From: Acidimicrobiia bacterium
GTDB taxonomy: Bacteria > Actinomycetota > Acidimicrobiia > UBA5794 > UBA11373
Length of the DNA: 12,378 bases
Direction: 5' to 3'
Assembly (NCBI GenBank): GCA_025456165.1
Contig: JALOLI010000082.1
Span: forward strand, 1-12,378
In this document: piece by piece, positions 6,626-12,378 of the stretch
Numbering within the stretch: position 1 is the first letter of the stretch
Layout of the letters: each line of letters starts with the position of its first letter
The notes under the pieces: generated by a model
Told to the model about the DNA's origin: nothing
Seen by the model: only the letters and a program-made list of their open reading frames with translations
Database searches by the model: none
Position numbers and translations under genes: made by a program

Positions 6626-7853
6626 ACGACAACGGCCTCGCTCCCAGCCGCATGCACCTCTCCGATGTGCTCCGCACCTCGGGAGTGGGCCTGCGCTGCT
6701 CCGCACCTCGGGAGTGGGCCTGCGCCCCCGCAAGCTGCGCGCCGGGCTCTCGGCGCTGGGGATCATGATCGGCCTCGCCTCCCTCGTCGCCGTCCTCGGC
6801 CTGTCGGAGTCTTCCAAGTCCGACTTGCTCGCCCAGATCGACCGCCTCGGCACCAACCTGCTCGTGGTCCAGGCCGGCCAGGGCATCGGCCTGGGCTCGG
6901 CCGAATTGCCCGACACCGCCTCGGCGATGGTGAGCCGCATCGGGCCGGTGGAGGAGGTATCGGCCGCCGGAACCCTCGACGCCAACGTCTACCGCACCGA
7001 CCTGGTGCCGGTCAGCCAGTCGGGGGGGATAAGTGTCCGAGCCGTGGAGACCGATCTCCTCGAAACCCTGGGAGGGGGCGTGGCCGTCGGGCGCTTCCTC
7101 GACGAAGTCACCGCCGAGTACCCCGCCGTGGTCCTGGGCAGCGTCGCCGCCGAGCGCCTGGGGATCACCGACCTGGAAGACCGGCCGCTGGTGTGGCTGG
7201 GCGGGCAGTGGTTCCCCGTGGTGGGCATCCTGGCTCCGATCGACCTGAGCCCCGACCTCGACCGGGCCGCCCTGGTCACCCAGGCCGCGGCCGAGGAATA
7301 CCTCGACTACGACGGCGTGCCGGGGACGCTGTACGTGCGCACCGACCCCGAGTGGGTCGATGCGGTCATGAGCGTGCTGCCTCCGACGGTGAACCCGGAG
7401 AACCCGGATCAGGTAGAGGTGAGCCGCCCCACCGATGCCCTGGAAGCCAAGGCCGCTGCCGAGAGCGCTTTCACCAACCTGTTCCTCGGCCTGGGTGCTG
7501 TGGCTCTCCTGGTGGGAGGCGTCGGAATCGCCAACGTCATGGTGATCTCGGTACTGGAGCGCCGCGCCGAGATCGGCCTGCGCCGCGCCCTCGGCGCCAC
7601 CCGGCGCCACGTGGCGGTGCAGTTCCTGCTGGAAGCGCTGATCCTTGCGGCCGCCGGTGGCATCGGCGGCGTCCTGCTGGGAGCCGGGGTCACCGCGGCC
7701 TACGCCCGGATCCGCGGCTGGGGTTTGCTGATCCCCAGCCTGGCCCTGTGGGGCGGCCTGGCGGCGGCCCTGTTCATCGGCACCCTGGCCGGCCTCTACC
7801 CCGCCATGCGGGCGTCGCGCCTGTCTCCCACCGAAGCCCTGCGGACTACCTGA
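6622..7853 (+). CDS. MacB/FtsX-type ABC transporter permease, frameshifted near its start by a 29-bp duplication
   Basis: Membrane subunit of a MacB-like exporter. Natural start: GTG at 6622 (GTGA overlap with the ATPase stop), reading NDNGLAPSRMHLSDVLRTSG. At 6668-6725 an exact 29-bp tandem duplication shifts the frame, and that frame stops at 6768. With one copy removed the gene is a continuous 400 residues. The rest is intact: transmembrane segment 1 (LSALGIMIGLASLVAVLGL), a long extracytoplasmic MacB_PCD-like region, then three C-terminal helices with FtsX features (LLVGGVGIANVMVISVLERR, EIGLRRALGATRRHV, LLEALILAAAGGIGGVLLG, LYPAMRASRLSPTEALR). The body from about 6699 to the TGA at 7853 is open, and its frame stays open upstream to an ATG at 6582 inside the ATPase gene, so a product with an altered N-terminus is possible. 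With the ATPase also broken, the transporter is probably non-functional, or this stretch is misassembled. Confidence 0.82.
6668..6725 (+). repeat. 29-bp exact tandem duplication at the start of the permease gene
   Basis: Positions 6668-6696 are repeated exactly at 6697-6725 (unit begins TGCTCCGCACC and ends GGGCCTGCGC). Removing one copy restores LRTSGVGLRPRKLRAGLS, the expected cytoplasmic lead into the first membrane helix. Confidence 0.95.
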
Positions 7854-7966
7854 GAACGCGCATCAACAGGTCCGGGGCATCATCGTCATGCGCCAGTCCA
7901 CAGACCTCAGGGCGATGATGCGGGTTCCCTTGTTGATGCGTGTTCTGAGAACACGTCAACCGGTCC
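7851..7966. repeat. Long interrupted inverted repeat with an added direct copy, after the ABC permease
   Basis: CGCATCAACA (7859-7868) is complementary to TGTTGATGCG (7931-7940), and the inner arm GCATCATCG (7877-7885) to CGATGATGC (7913-7921), leaving a central loop of about 27 bases. Outer bases AGAAC extend the stem. A third, direct copy of the outer arm follows at 7946 (TGAGAACACGTCAAC against TGAGAACGCGCATCAAC at 7851), creating a 17-bp palindrome CGTGTTCTGAGAACACG at 7939-7955. It begins on the permease stop codon. It may be a factor-independent terminator of unusual size, an intergenic palindromic repeat element, or a structured 3' RNA. No coding sequence is seen in 7854-8136. Confidence 0.7.
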
Positions 7967-7971
7967 CGGCC

Positions 7972-8000
7972 CTCTCCTCCTGCGGTGACGGGGAGGAGAG
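7972..8000 (+). terminator. GC-rich stem-loop between the ABC operon and the redox operon
   Basis: CTCTCCTCC (7972-7980) pairs perfectly with GGAGGAGAG (7992-8000) over an 11-base loop. No T-run follows, as is common for actinobacterial terminators. Its position between two plus-strand operons fits termination. Confidence 0.45.
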
Positions 8001-8076
8001 CACCCCCGGCTCACCGGCGCCGGGCCCCGCTTCGAGCGCGTCGCTCTCGATCGGCATTCCCGAGGCCCGCTGAGGA

Positions 8077-8120
8077 TTCACCCCTCCCTCACCTGTACTT
8101 CACCGTTCCCGAACCTCGCT
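8077..8120 (+). promoter_or_regulatory. Three to four tandem 11-bp repeats upstream of the flavocytochrome gene
   Basis: On the plus strand from 8077: TTCACCCCTCC, CTCACCTGTAC, TTCACCGTTCC, then a degenerate CGAACCTCGCT. The first three share YTCACC at exact 11-bp spacing. The block ends 16 bases before the ATG at 8137 (27 if the weak fourth unit is not counted). It is the same design as the four blocks near the two-component genes, about 5 kb away. Confidence 0.62.
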
Positions 8121-8136
8121 TCGTCATGCTCCCCAC

Positions 8137-9531
8137 ATGCTCACCGAGACCCGGCCGGCCCCGGCCGCAACCATGCCGCCCCCTCCTCCCGCAGGGCCGC
8201 GGCCGGCCCCCCGGCGCGCCGCCAGGCTTCTGGCCCCGATCCTCCTGGTGGCAAACGCCGCGGTGATCGTGGCCCTGTGGATCGCCCACGGTGGTGCCGC
8301 CCAGTTCGGCTCACCGGCCGGCGATCTGGCCGCCATCGGCCAGGTCAGCGCCCTGCTCGGCACCCTCGCCGTGCTGGCCCTGCTCGTGCTCATCTCGCGG
8401 GCGCCCTGGCTGGAGCGCGCCTTCGGCATGGACCACCTCAACCACTGGCATCGCTGGGCGGGCATCACCGCCGTAACCCTGCTGGTCACTCATGTCATCG
8501 CTTCCACCCTGGCGTACGCCGAGGCCGCCGGCAACGGCCTGGCCCGCCAGATCGCCGACTTCGTCCTCTACTACCCCAACCTGCTGGCGGCCCTGGCCGG
8601 GTTCGGCCTGCTGCTGGTGGTGGCAGTGACCTCGGCGCGCGCCCTGCGCCGGCGCTTGCGCTACGAGACCTGGTGGCTCTTCCACCTCTACGCCTACCTC
8701 GCCGTGGCCCTCTCCTTCGCTCACCAGATCACGCTGGGGAGCGACCTGGCCCGGGATCCCTGGGCCCGGGGTTACTGGATCGCCCTCTTCGCCGCCACCG
8801 CCGCCGCACTCCTCGGCTACCGCTGGCTGCTCCCCGTCTCCCGGGCCTTCCGCCAGCGGCTGCGGGTAGCCGAAGTCGCCGCCGAGTCGGACGGCGTCGT
8901 CACTCTGACCCTGCGCGGGCGCCGTCTCGAGGCGCTCCCGGCCGAGGCGGGGCACTTCTTCCTGCTTCGCTTCCTGCGCAAAGACCGCTGGTGGAAGGCT
9001 CACCCCTTCTCCTTGTCGGCGGCCCCCGACGGGCGCAGCCTGCGCTTCACGATCAAGGCCCTGGGCGACGACACCGCCGCCCTGCGCCGGATCCCGATGG
9101 GGACCCCGGTGATGGCGGAGGGGCCCTACGGCGCCTTCCGGGCCGACCGCGCCGCTACGGAGAGGCTGGTGCTCATCGGCGGCGGCATCGGCATCGCCCC
9201 GGTCCGGGCGCTTCTCGAAGGGCTCGACCGGCCGGCGGGGGCGGTGACCGTCCTCTACCGCGCCCGCCGCCGGGAGGACGCCGTTTTACTCGACGAGGTC
9301 GCCGCCCTGGCGGCCGCCAAGGGATATCCCTTCTTCGTCTCCTACAGCCGGGGGCCGAACCCGTCACCCGACCCGCTGCGCCCGGAGGCCCTCCGGCAAC
9401 TCGTCCCCGACATCAGCCGGCGGTCGGTGTTCGTCTGCGGGCCGGCGTCCATGATCGACGCCGCCCGGGCGGGCCTGCGGGCCGCCGGCGTCCCTCGCAG
9501 CCGTGTGATCTACGAACGATTCGGATACTGA
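8137..9531 (+). CDS. Ferric-reductase-like membrane flavocytochrome (ferredoxin/NAD(P)H:flavin oxidoreductase type)
   Basis: Transmembrane electron-transfer protein of 464 residues. A Pro-rich N-terminus is followed by about six membrane helices (31-235) containing His pairs suited to two b hemes: His105/His119 and His183/His196, with 13-14 residue spacing as in ferric reductase/NOX proteins. The cytoplasmic half is a ferredoxin-reductase module: FAD-binding HPFSLSAAP (289-297), the GPYGAF loop (329-334), NAD(P)-binding GGGIGIAPVRALL (348-360), and the C-terminal VFVCGPASM (431-439) and YERFGY end. No 2Fe-2S domain is present. Electrons from NAD(P)H would pass via FAD and hemes to the outside, where the FMN-binding protein encoded next is the likely acceptor. 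No ribosome site is evident before the ATG and no upstream in-frame start exists, so it may be leaderless. Ferric iron as direct substrate is possible but less supported than the flavoprotein. Confidence 0.88.
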   Translation: MLTETRPAPAATMPPPPPAGPRPAPRRAARLLAPILLVANAAVIVALWIAHGGAAQFGSPAGDLAAIGQVSALLGTLAVLALLVLISRAPWLERAFGMDHLNHWHRWAGITAVTLLVTHVIASTLAYAEAAGNGLARQIADFVLYYPNLLAALAGFGLLLVVAVTSARALRRRLRYETWWLFHLYAYLAVALSFAHQITLGSDLARDPWARGYWIALFAATAAALLGYRWLLPVSRAFRQRLRVAEVAAESDGVVTLTLRGRRLEALPAEAGHFFLLRFLRKDRWWKAHPFSLSAAPDGRSLRFTIKALGDDTAALRRIPMGTPVMAEGPYGAFRADRAATERLVLIGGGIGIAPVRALLEGLDRPAGAVTVLYRARRREDAVLLDEVAALAAAKGYPFFVSYSRGPNPSPDPLRPEALRQLVPDISRRSVFVCGPASMIDAARAGLRAAGVPRSRVIYERFGY

Positions 9532-9541
9532 AAGGCTCGGC

Positions 9542-10024
9542 ATGAAACGCGTCATCGCTGCCGTCTCGCTCACCGTGGCCGGCCTCGCCGCGCTGCTCGG
9601 CTTCAAGACCCGGGACGCTTCCTCCGAGGCCGCCGCCCCAACCACCACGACCATCGGCCAGCCCGCGGTCACCACCACCGGCGGCGGGACCCCGGCCGAA
9701 CCCACTACGACGACTGCGGCGGGAGCCGCCACGACGGCAGCCCCCGCGACGGTCCAAGTCGACGGCCCCGTCGTCGATACCCGCTACGGCCCGGTGCAAG
9801 TCGCCGTCGTGGTCGCCGACGGGGTCCTGGTCGACGTCGTCGCCCTCCAACTCCCCAGCGGCGACCGGGAGAGCGACCAGATCAGCGAGTACGCCGCTCC
9901 CCGGTTGGAGGAGATGGCCCTGGCCGCCCAGAGCGCCGAGATCGACGTCGTCTCCGGCGCTACCTTCACCTCCCGAGCCTACGCCGACTCGTTGCAGGCC
10001 GCCCTCGACGAGGTTGGAATGTGA
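9542..10024 (+). CDS. Extracytoplasmic FMN-binding domain protein (ApbE substrate)
   Basis: Small exported flavoprotein of 160 residues. Residues 3-20 form a hydrophobic signal or anchor, followed by a long Thr/Ala/Pro linker (26-70) and an FMN_bind domain (about 75-158). The motif DVVSGATFTS (135-144) matches the Dxx(S/T)GAT flavinylation motif, in which a Thr (here probably Thr141) receives FMN through a phosphoester bond, as established for NqrC-type proteins. GAAAGG lies 6 bases before the ATG. It sits 10 bases after the flavocytochrome gene and overlaps the ApbE gene, the enzyme expected to load its FMN. It would accept electrons from the flavocytochrome outside the membrane and pass them to an unknown acceptor. 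There is no lipobox Cys, so it is probably anchored by its N-terminal helix. Family confidence is high; the terminal acceptor is unknown. Confidence 0.88.
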   Translation: MKRVIAAVSLTVAGLAALLGFKTRDASSEAAAPTTTTIGQPAVTTTGGGTPAEPTTTTAAGAATTAAPATVQVDGPVVDTRYGPVQVAVVVADGVLVDVVALQLPSGDRESDQISEYAAPRLEEMALAAQSAEIDVVSGATFTSRAYADSLQAALDEVGM

Positions 10025-10791
10025 TGGCGGCCGGCCTCCTCGAGAAGCGGCGCGTGGAGCGGGTCATGGGCACCGCCGTATCCCTGGCGGTGCCCACAGG
10101 CGCTCCCCCGACGATCCTCGACGAGGTCTTCGCCTGGCTGCAGTGGGTGGACCGTACCTTCAGCGTGCACCGGCCCGACAGCCAGGTGTCTCGCGTCGGC
10201 AGCGGTGAACTGTCTCCGGGGCAGGCGCACCGCCTGGTGGACGAGGTGCTCGACCGTTGTGCCGAGTTGTTCCTGGAAACCGAGGGTTGGTTCGACGCTT
10301 GGCCATTGGGCCCGGCGGGCAAGGTGGACCCATCGGGCTACGTCAAAGGCTGGAGCATCGACGTGGCCTGCGCCCTGCTGGCCGGCGCCGGGATCCGGGA
10401 CTACTGCCTCGCCGCCGGCGGCGACGTCCGCGTCGCCGGGTGGGCCGGGGACGGCGCGCCGTGGCGCATCGGGGTGCAGCACCCGATCGACAGGCAGTCC
10501 GTGGCCGCCGTCATTCAGGCGAGCCCCCTGGCTGTAGCCACTTCGGGGGCGTACGAGCGGGGGGCCCACATTCACGGCCGTCGCAGCGAGAGGCTGCTGA
10601 GCGCCACCGTCGCCGGGCCCCGCCTGGGCATGGCCGACGCCCTGGCCACCGCCCTCTTCGCCGCCGACGGCGAGGCCCCCTGGTTCGCGCGCTTCCGCGG
10701 CTACGAGTACCTCACCATCGGCCGCGACGCCAGGGTACGCTGGACCCCGGGTCTGGACGCCCGTATCGCCGCCTCCTTGCCGGCGGCCTGA
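10024..10791 (+). CDS. apbE: FAD:protein FMN transferase ApbE
   Basis: Transfers FMN from FAD to a Thr of the flavinylation motif in target proteins; the obvious target is the FMN-binding protein encoded immediately upstream. About 255 residues, short for the family. Motifs in order: VMGTAVSL near the N-terminus, DPSGYVKGWSID (about 102-113, the GKxxKGxxxD-like FAD-binding segment), AAGGDV (about 130-135), VATSGAYERGAHI (about 171-183) and the metal-binding MADALATALF (about 203-212). No signal peptide or lipobox is visible, so it may act on the inner side, or its export is not apparent. Two starts are possible: GTG at 10021 (GTGA overlap) or ATG at 10024 (one-base overlap with the upstream stop). 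I prefer ATG, with GAGG about 11 bases upstream. Tight coupling supports a single flavocytochrome/flavoprotein/ApbE unit. Confidence 0.9.
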   Translation: MAAGLLEKRRVERVMGTAVSLAVPTGAPPTILDEVFAWLQWVDRTFSVHRPDSQVSRVGSGELSPGQAHRLVDEVLDRCAELFLETEGWFDAWPLGPAGKVDPSGYVKGWSIDVACALLAGAGIRDYCLAAGGDVRVAGWAGDGAPWRIGVQHPIDRQSVAAVIQASPLAVATSGAYERGAHIHGRRSERLLSATVAGPRLGMADALATALFAADGEAPWFARFRGYEYLTIGRDARVRWTPGLDARIAASLPAA

Positions 10792-10797
10792 GGTCCG

Positions 10798-10840
10798 GGC
10801 GGGCGCCGTCGGGCACCCCCGCCTACGCTCCGGGGGAGCG
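10798..10840. terminator. Two adjacent hairpins between convergent genes
   Basis: GGCGGG (10798-10803) pairs with CCCGCC (10818-10823), and CGCTCC (10826-10831) pairs with GGAGCG (10835-10840) over a 3-base loop. They lie exactly where the plus-strand apbE and the minus-strand secreted protein gene converge, so a bidirectional terminator is plausible. No T-run is seen. Confidence 0.4.
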
Positions 10841-11614
10841 ATCCATGTCGCCGCCGGGCATGTCCGTACTTGCCGGCGCAGGTAGTTGTGATCCGGGCGC
10901 CAAGACGAGGACGCCGGGCGTCAGCCGGGCCCAGTCGACCCGGAGGTCGTCACCGGTGCTGTCCGCATCGGTGTACATGCTGATCCCCACCCGGCCGGTG
11001 GAGAGGCCCGTCCTGCTGCCCTCCCAGACAAGGGTCTCATTGATGTAGAAGCGGAAGTAGTTGCCCACCGCTTCCACCTTGACGACGTTCCACCCTTCCT
11101 TGCTCACCGCAGGGGTGTGAGTCCAGCCCTTCACTTGGCTGGAGGACCCGTCGGCCTTGATCTTGAAGACCGAGAACATGCCCTCTTCCCCAGGGTTTTC
11201 GTTGCTGTACTGGAAGAAGAAGGCAGGGGCGAAGTCGAAGTCGGTGGGCACATCGACGCGGCTGCGCACCACCAGCCGGTTGGCGCAATAGGTGCAGCCG
11301 AGGCGCTTCATCCGGGCTTCGTAGGTGAAGTCGGCGAACTTGCCGATGCGGGCTAGGGAAGCCGTGTCCCCGGGCAGCCCCTCCGTACGGAAGACGGTGC
11401 TGCCGGCGTGCCCCCAGGTGCCGGTGAGCACCGACCACCCGTTGTGGTGGAGATTGAAGTCGGACGAGAAGCCGGTCGCCGCGCGGGGGGTGGCCCCGGC
11501 GGCGGGGATGCCGCCCGCCGGGACGGCCGCCAGCCCGAGCAGCAGCACCACCAGGCAGGCGACTGCCAGGCGCGCCCGGCAGGACCCGAGCGCATACCAG
11601 CGTGTCGTGTTCAT
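10823..11614 (-). CDS. Secreted concanavalin/LamG-like (DUF1080-type) protein
   Basis: Exported protein of 263 residues, exact role unknown. A Sec-type signal (Arg-containing start, hydrophobic 16-32, Ala-rich cleavage region near 36-45) is followed by a beta-sandwich pattern typical of LamG/concanavalin-like and 3-keto-disaccharide-hydrolase-like domains: FSSDFNLHHNGWSVLTGTW, FADFTYEARMKRL, AFFFQYSNENPGEEGMFSVF, GWNVVKVEAVGNYFRFYINE, GRVGISMYTD and DLRVDWARL. Such folds often bind carbohydrate, but no catalytic residues can be assigned. Cys107 and Cys110 (CTYC) could form a disulfide or metal site. GGAGGTGAGAG directly precedes the ATG at 11614, a strong ribosome site. It is divergent from the copper chaperone gene and shares with it a region holding two copies of a possible copper-sensor operator, so copper-linked expression is possible but unproven. 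Confidence 0.75.
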   Translation of the reverse strand: MNTTRWYALGSCRARLAVACLVVLLLGLAAVPAGGIPAAGATPRAATGFSSDFNLHHNGWSVLTGTWGHAGSTVFRTEGLPGDTASLARIGKFADFTYEARMKRLGCTYCANRLVVRSRVDVPTDFDFAPAFFFQYSNENPGEEGMFSVFKIKADGSSSQVKGWTHTPAVSKEGWNVVKVEAVGNYFRFYINETLVWEGSRTGLSTGRVGISMYTDADSTGDDLRVDWARLTPGVLVLAPGSQLPAPASTDMPGGDMDRSPGA

Positions 11615-11644
11615 CTCTCACCTCCGGCCGGCCGCCGGGGGCCG

Positions 11645-11658
11645 TGCCCATAGGGGTA
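11645..11658 (-). promoter_or_regulatory. Candidate CsoR-type copper operator, copy facing the secreted protein gene
   Basis: On the minus strand this reads TACCCCTATGGGCA, a pseudo-palindrome (TACCC/GGG halves) resembling the C/G-run flanked by TA/TA seen in CsoR operators. It lies 31 bases upstream of the secreted protein start at 11614. A matching copy lies on the other strand at 11692. The sensor gene is not in the window. Confidence 0.45.
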
Positions 11659-11691
11659 GAGCTGCACCGTGCCCGCTCTGCGCGGGAACAC

Positions 11692-11705
11692 TACCCCTTC
11701 GGGCG
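11692..11705 (+). promoter_or_regulatory. Candidate CsoR-type copper operator, copy facing copZ
   Basis: The plus strand reads TACCCCTTCGGGCG, matching the opposite-strand copy at 11645-11658 in 11 of 14 positions. It lies 88 bases before copZ. The inverted arrangement, each copy pointing at its own gene, suggests shared control of the divergent transcripts. Confidence 0.45.
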
Positions 11706-11793
11706 GCCGGCTCGTCCCGGGTCCTCTCTTGCTTGGGCGCCTCCGCCCTCTACGCTCGGCTGAGCCTCCTGCCCCAGCCCGAAAGGAACCACC

Positions 11794-12006
11794 ATGACCG
11801 AGATCACCCTGTCGGTGCCCGAGATCCACTGCGACCACTGCAAGGTGGCCATCGAAGGGGCCGTGAGCCTGCTGGAGGGAGTGGGGCGCGTCCTGGTCGA
11901 CGTGCCCTCCGCCACCGTGGACCTCGGCTACGAAGACCCGGCCACGCTGGACCAGATCATCGCCGCCATCGAGGCCCAGGGCTACTCGGTGCCGGCCCAG
12001 GCCTGA
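11794..12006 (+). CDS. copZ: CopZ-like copper chaperone (HMA domain)
   Basis: A 70-residue single heavy-metal-associated domain, normally a cytoplasmic Cu(I) chaperone that hands copper to a CopA-type ATPase. The metal site is VPEIHCDHCKVAIEG, with Cys13 and Cys16 in a CxxC preceded by His. The remainder follows the ferredoxin-like HMA pattern ending in DQIIAAIEAQGYSV. The usual MxC form is replaced by IHC, a common variant. AAAGGA lies a few bases before the ATG. The P-type ATPase gene begins 7 bases after its stop, so both are surely co-transcribed. Copper is the likely metal because of this pairing; zinc or cadmium cannot be excluded from the motif alone. Symbol by family and context. Confidence 0.88.
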   Translation: MTEITLSVPEIHCDHCKVAIEGAVSLLEGVGRVLVDVPSATVDLGYEDPATLDQIIAAIEAQGYSVPAQA

Positions 12007-12013
12007 GCCTGCC

Positions 12014-12378
12014 GTGGCCGCCGGCACCGAGACCATCGTCTTCGACGTCGAGGGGATGACCTGCGCCTCGTGCGCCCTGCGCATCGAGCGGGTCCTCTCC
12101 CGGCAGGACGGGGTGGCGGCGGCGGCGGTCAGTTTCGCCGGGCAGGAGGCGCGCGTCGAGGCACTGCCCGGCGCCGATATGTCCGCCCTGGAGGCCGCCG
12201 TCTCCCGCCTCGGCTACAGGGCCACCCGGGCGCTGCCGGAGGAGCAAGGGGCGAGCGTGGCGGCCCGCTACGGCGCCGAGGCCCGCTACCAGGCCCGCAA
12301 CCTCGCCGCCGCCGCGGCCCTGGCCCTGCCGGTGTTCTTGATCTCGATGTTCGGCGACATGCACTCGACGGCGTGGCG
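12014..12378 (+). CDS. copA: CopA-like heavy-metal P1B-type ATPase (partial, 3' end outside window)
   Basis: N-terminal 121 residues of a heavy-metal-translocating P-type ATPase, probably a Cu(I) exporter. The HMA domain (about 6-72) has the binding motif VEGMTCASCALRIERVL, the canonical GMTCxSC of copper ATPases, and ends in SRLGYRA. A linker (73-97) leads into the first membrane helix (NLAAAAALALPVFLISM), with MFGDMH after it, where the window ends. The catalytic DKTGT and membrane CPx motifs lie outside, so metal specificity rests on the HMA motif and the adjoining chaperone. The start is GTG at 12014, 7 bases after the copZ stop; no strong ribosome site is visible, consistent with coupling to copZ translation. 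No other start between the copZ stop and the metal motif fits this frame. Confidence 0.88.
   Translation, partial: MAAGTETIVFDVEGMTCASCALRIERVLSRQDGVAAAAVSFAGQEARVEALPGADMSALEAAVSRLGYRATRALPEEQGASVAARYGAEARYQARNLAAAAALALPVFLISMFGDMHSTAW

Noticed and set aside
7851..7966. Integron attC site
   Set aside because: The arms do not show the RYYYAAC/GTTRRRY core pairs in the required places, and there is no integrase or cassette structure nearby.
10823..11614. CTYC of the secreted protein as a c-type heme site
   Set aside because: A CxxC must be followed by His (CxxCH) for heme c; here Ala follows Cys110.

Overview
The window is high-GC, gene-dense bacterial DNA with many 4-base start/stop overlaps (GTGA), GTG starts, Thr-rich linkers behind signal sequences, and an mprA-mprB-pepD type gene order known from mycobacteria. 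This points to an actinobacterium, possibly an uncultured lineage such as Acidimicrobiia; the class is inferred from style only. Both window edges cut a gene.

Layout. (1) 1-2798, minus strand: an OmpR-family response regulator (MprA-like), a histidine kinase overlapping it by 4 bases (MprB-like), then an HtrA/PepD-type serine protease carrying a lipobox, cut by the left edge. (2) 2953-7853, plus strand, divergent from the regulator: two paralogous Met-rich lipoproteins, each with a duplicated Cys-Met-Arg-Asp-His-Gly type motif; a membrane-anchored efflux adaptor with two peptidoglycan-binding domains; and a MacB/LolD-like ABC ATPase and FtsX-type permease. The ATPase lacks its Walker A region and is frameshifted by a 23-bp tandem duplication. 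The permease is frameshifted near its start by a 29-bp tandem duplication. (3) 7851-8000: a gene-free stretch with a long interrupted inverted repeat and a second hairpin. (4) 8137-10791, plus: a ferric-reductase-like membrane flavocytochrome, an extracytoplasmic FMN-binding protein and the ApbE flavin transferase, a compact extracytosolic flavin electron-transfer module. (5) 10823-11614, minus: a secreted concanavalin/LamG-like protein. (6) 11794-12378, plus: a CopZ-like copper chaperone and the start of a CopA-like P1B ATPase, cut by the right edge.

Main discovery. Five promoter regions in this one window (protease, regulator, lipoprotein 1, lipoprotein 2, flavocytochrome) each carry four tandem units of exactly 11 bp beginning with YTNA (mostly CTCA or TTCA), always pointing toward the gene. 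An 11-bp period is what tandem OmpR-family regulator dimers typically recognise, so these are best read as binding sites of the MprA-like regulator encoded here. If so, one envelope-stress two-component system would control itself, the HtrA protease, the lipoprotein/efflux cluster and the flavin redox module. Separately, two inverted copies of a TACCCCTnnGGGC motif lie between the secreted protein and copZ and look like a copper-sensor (CsoR-type) operator pair.
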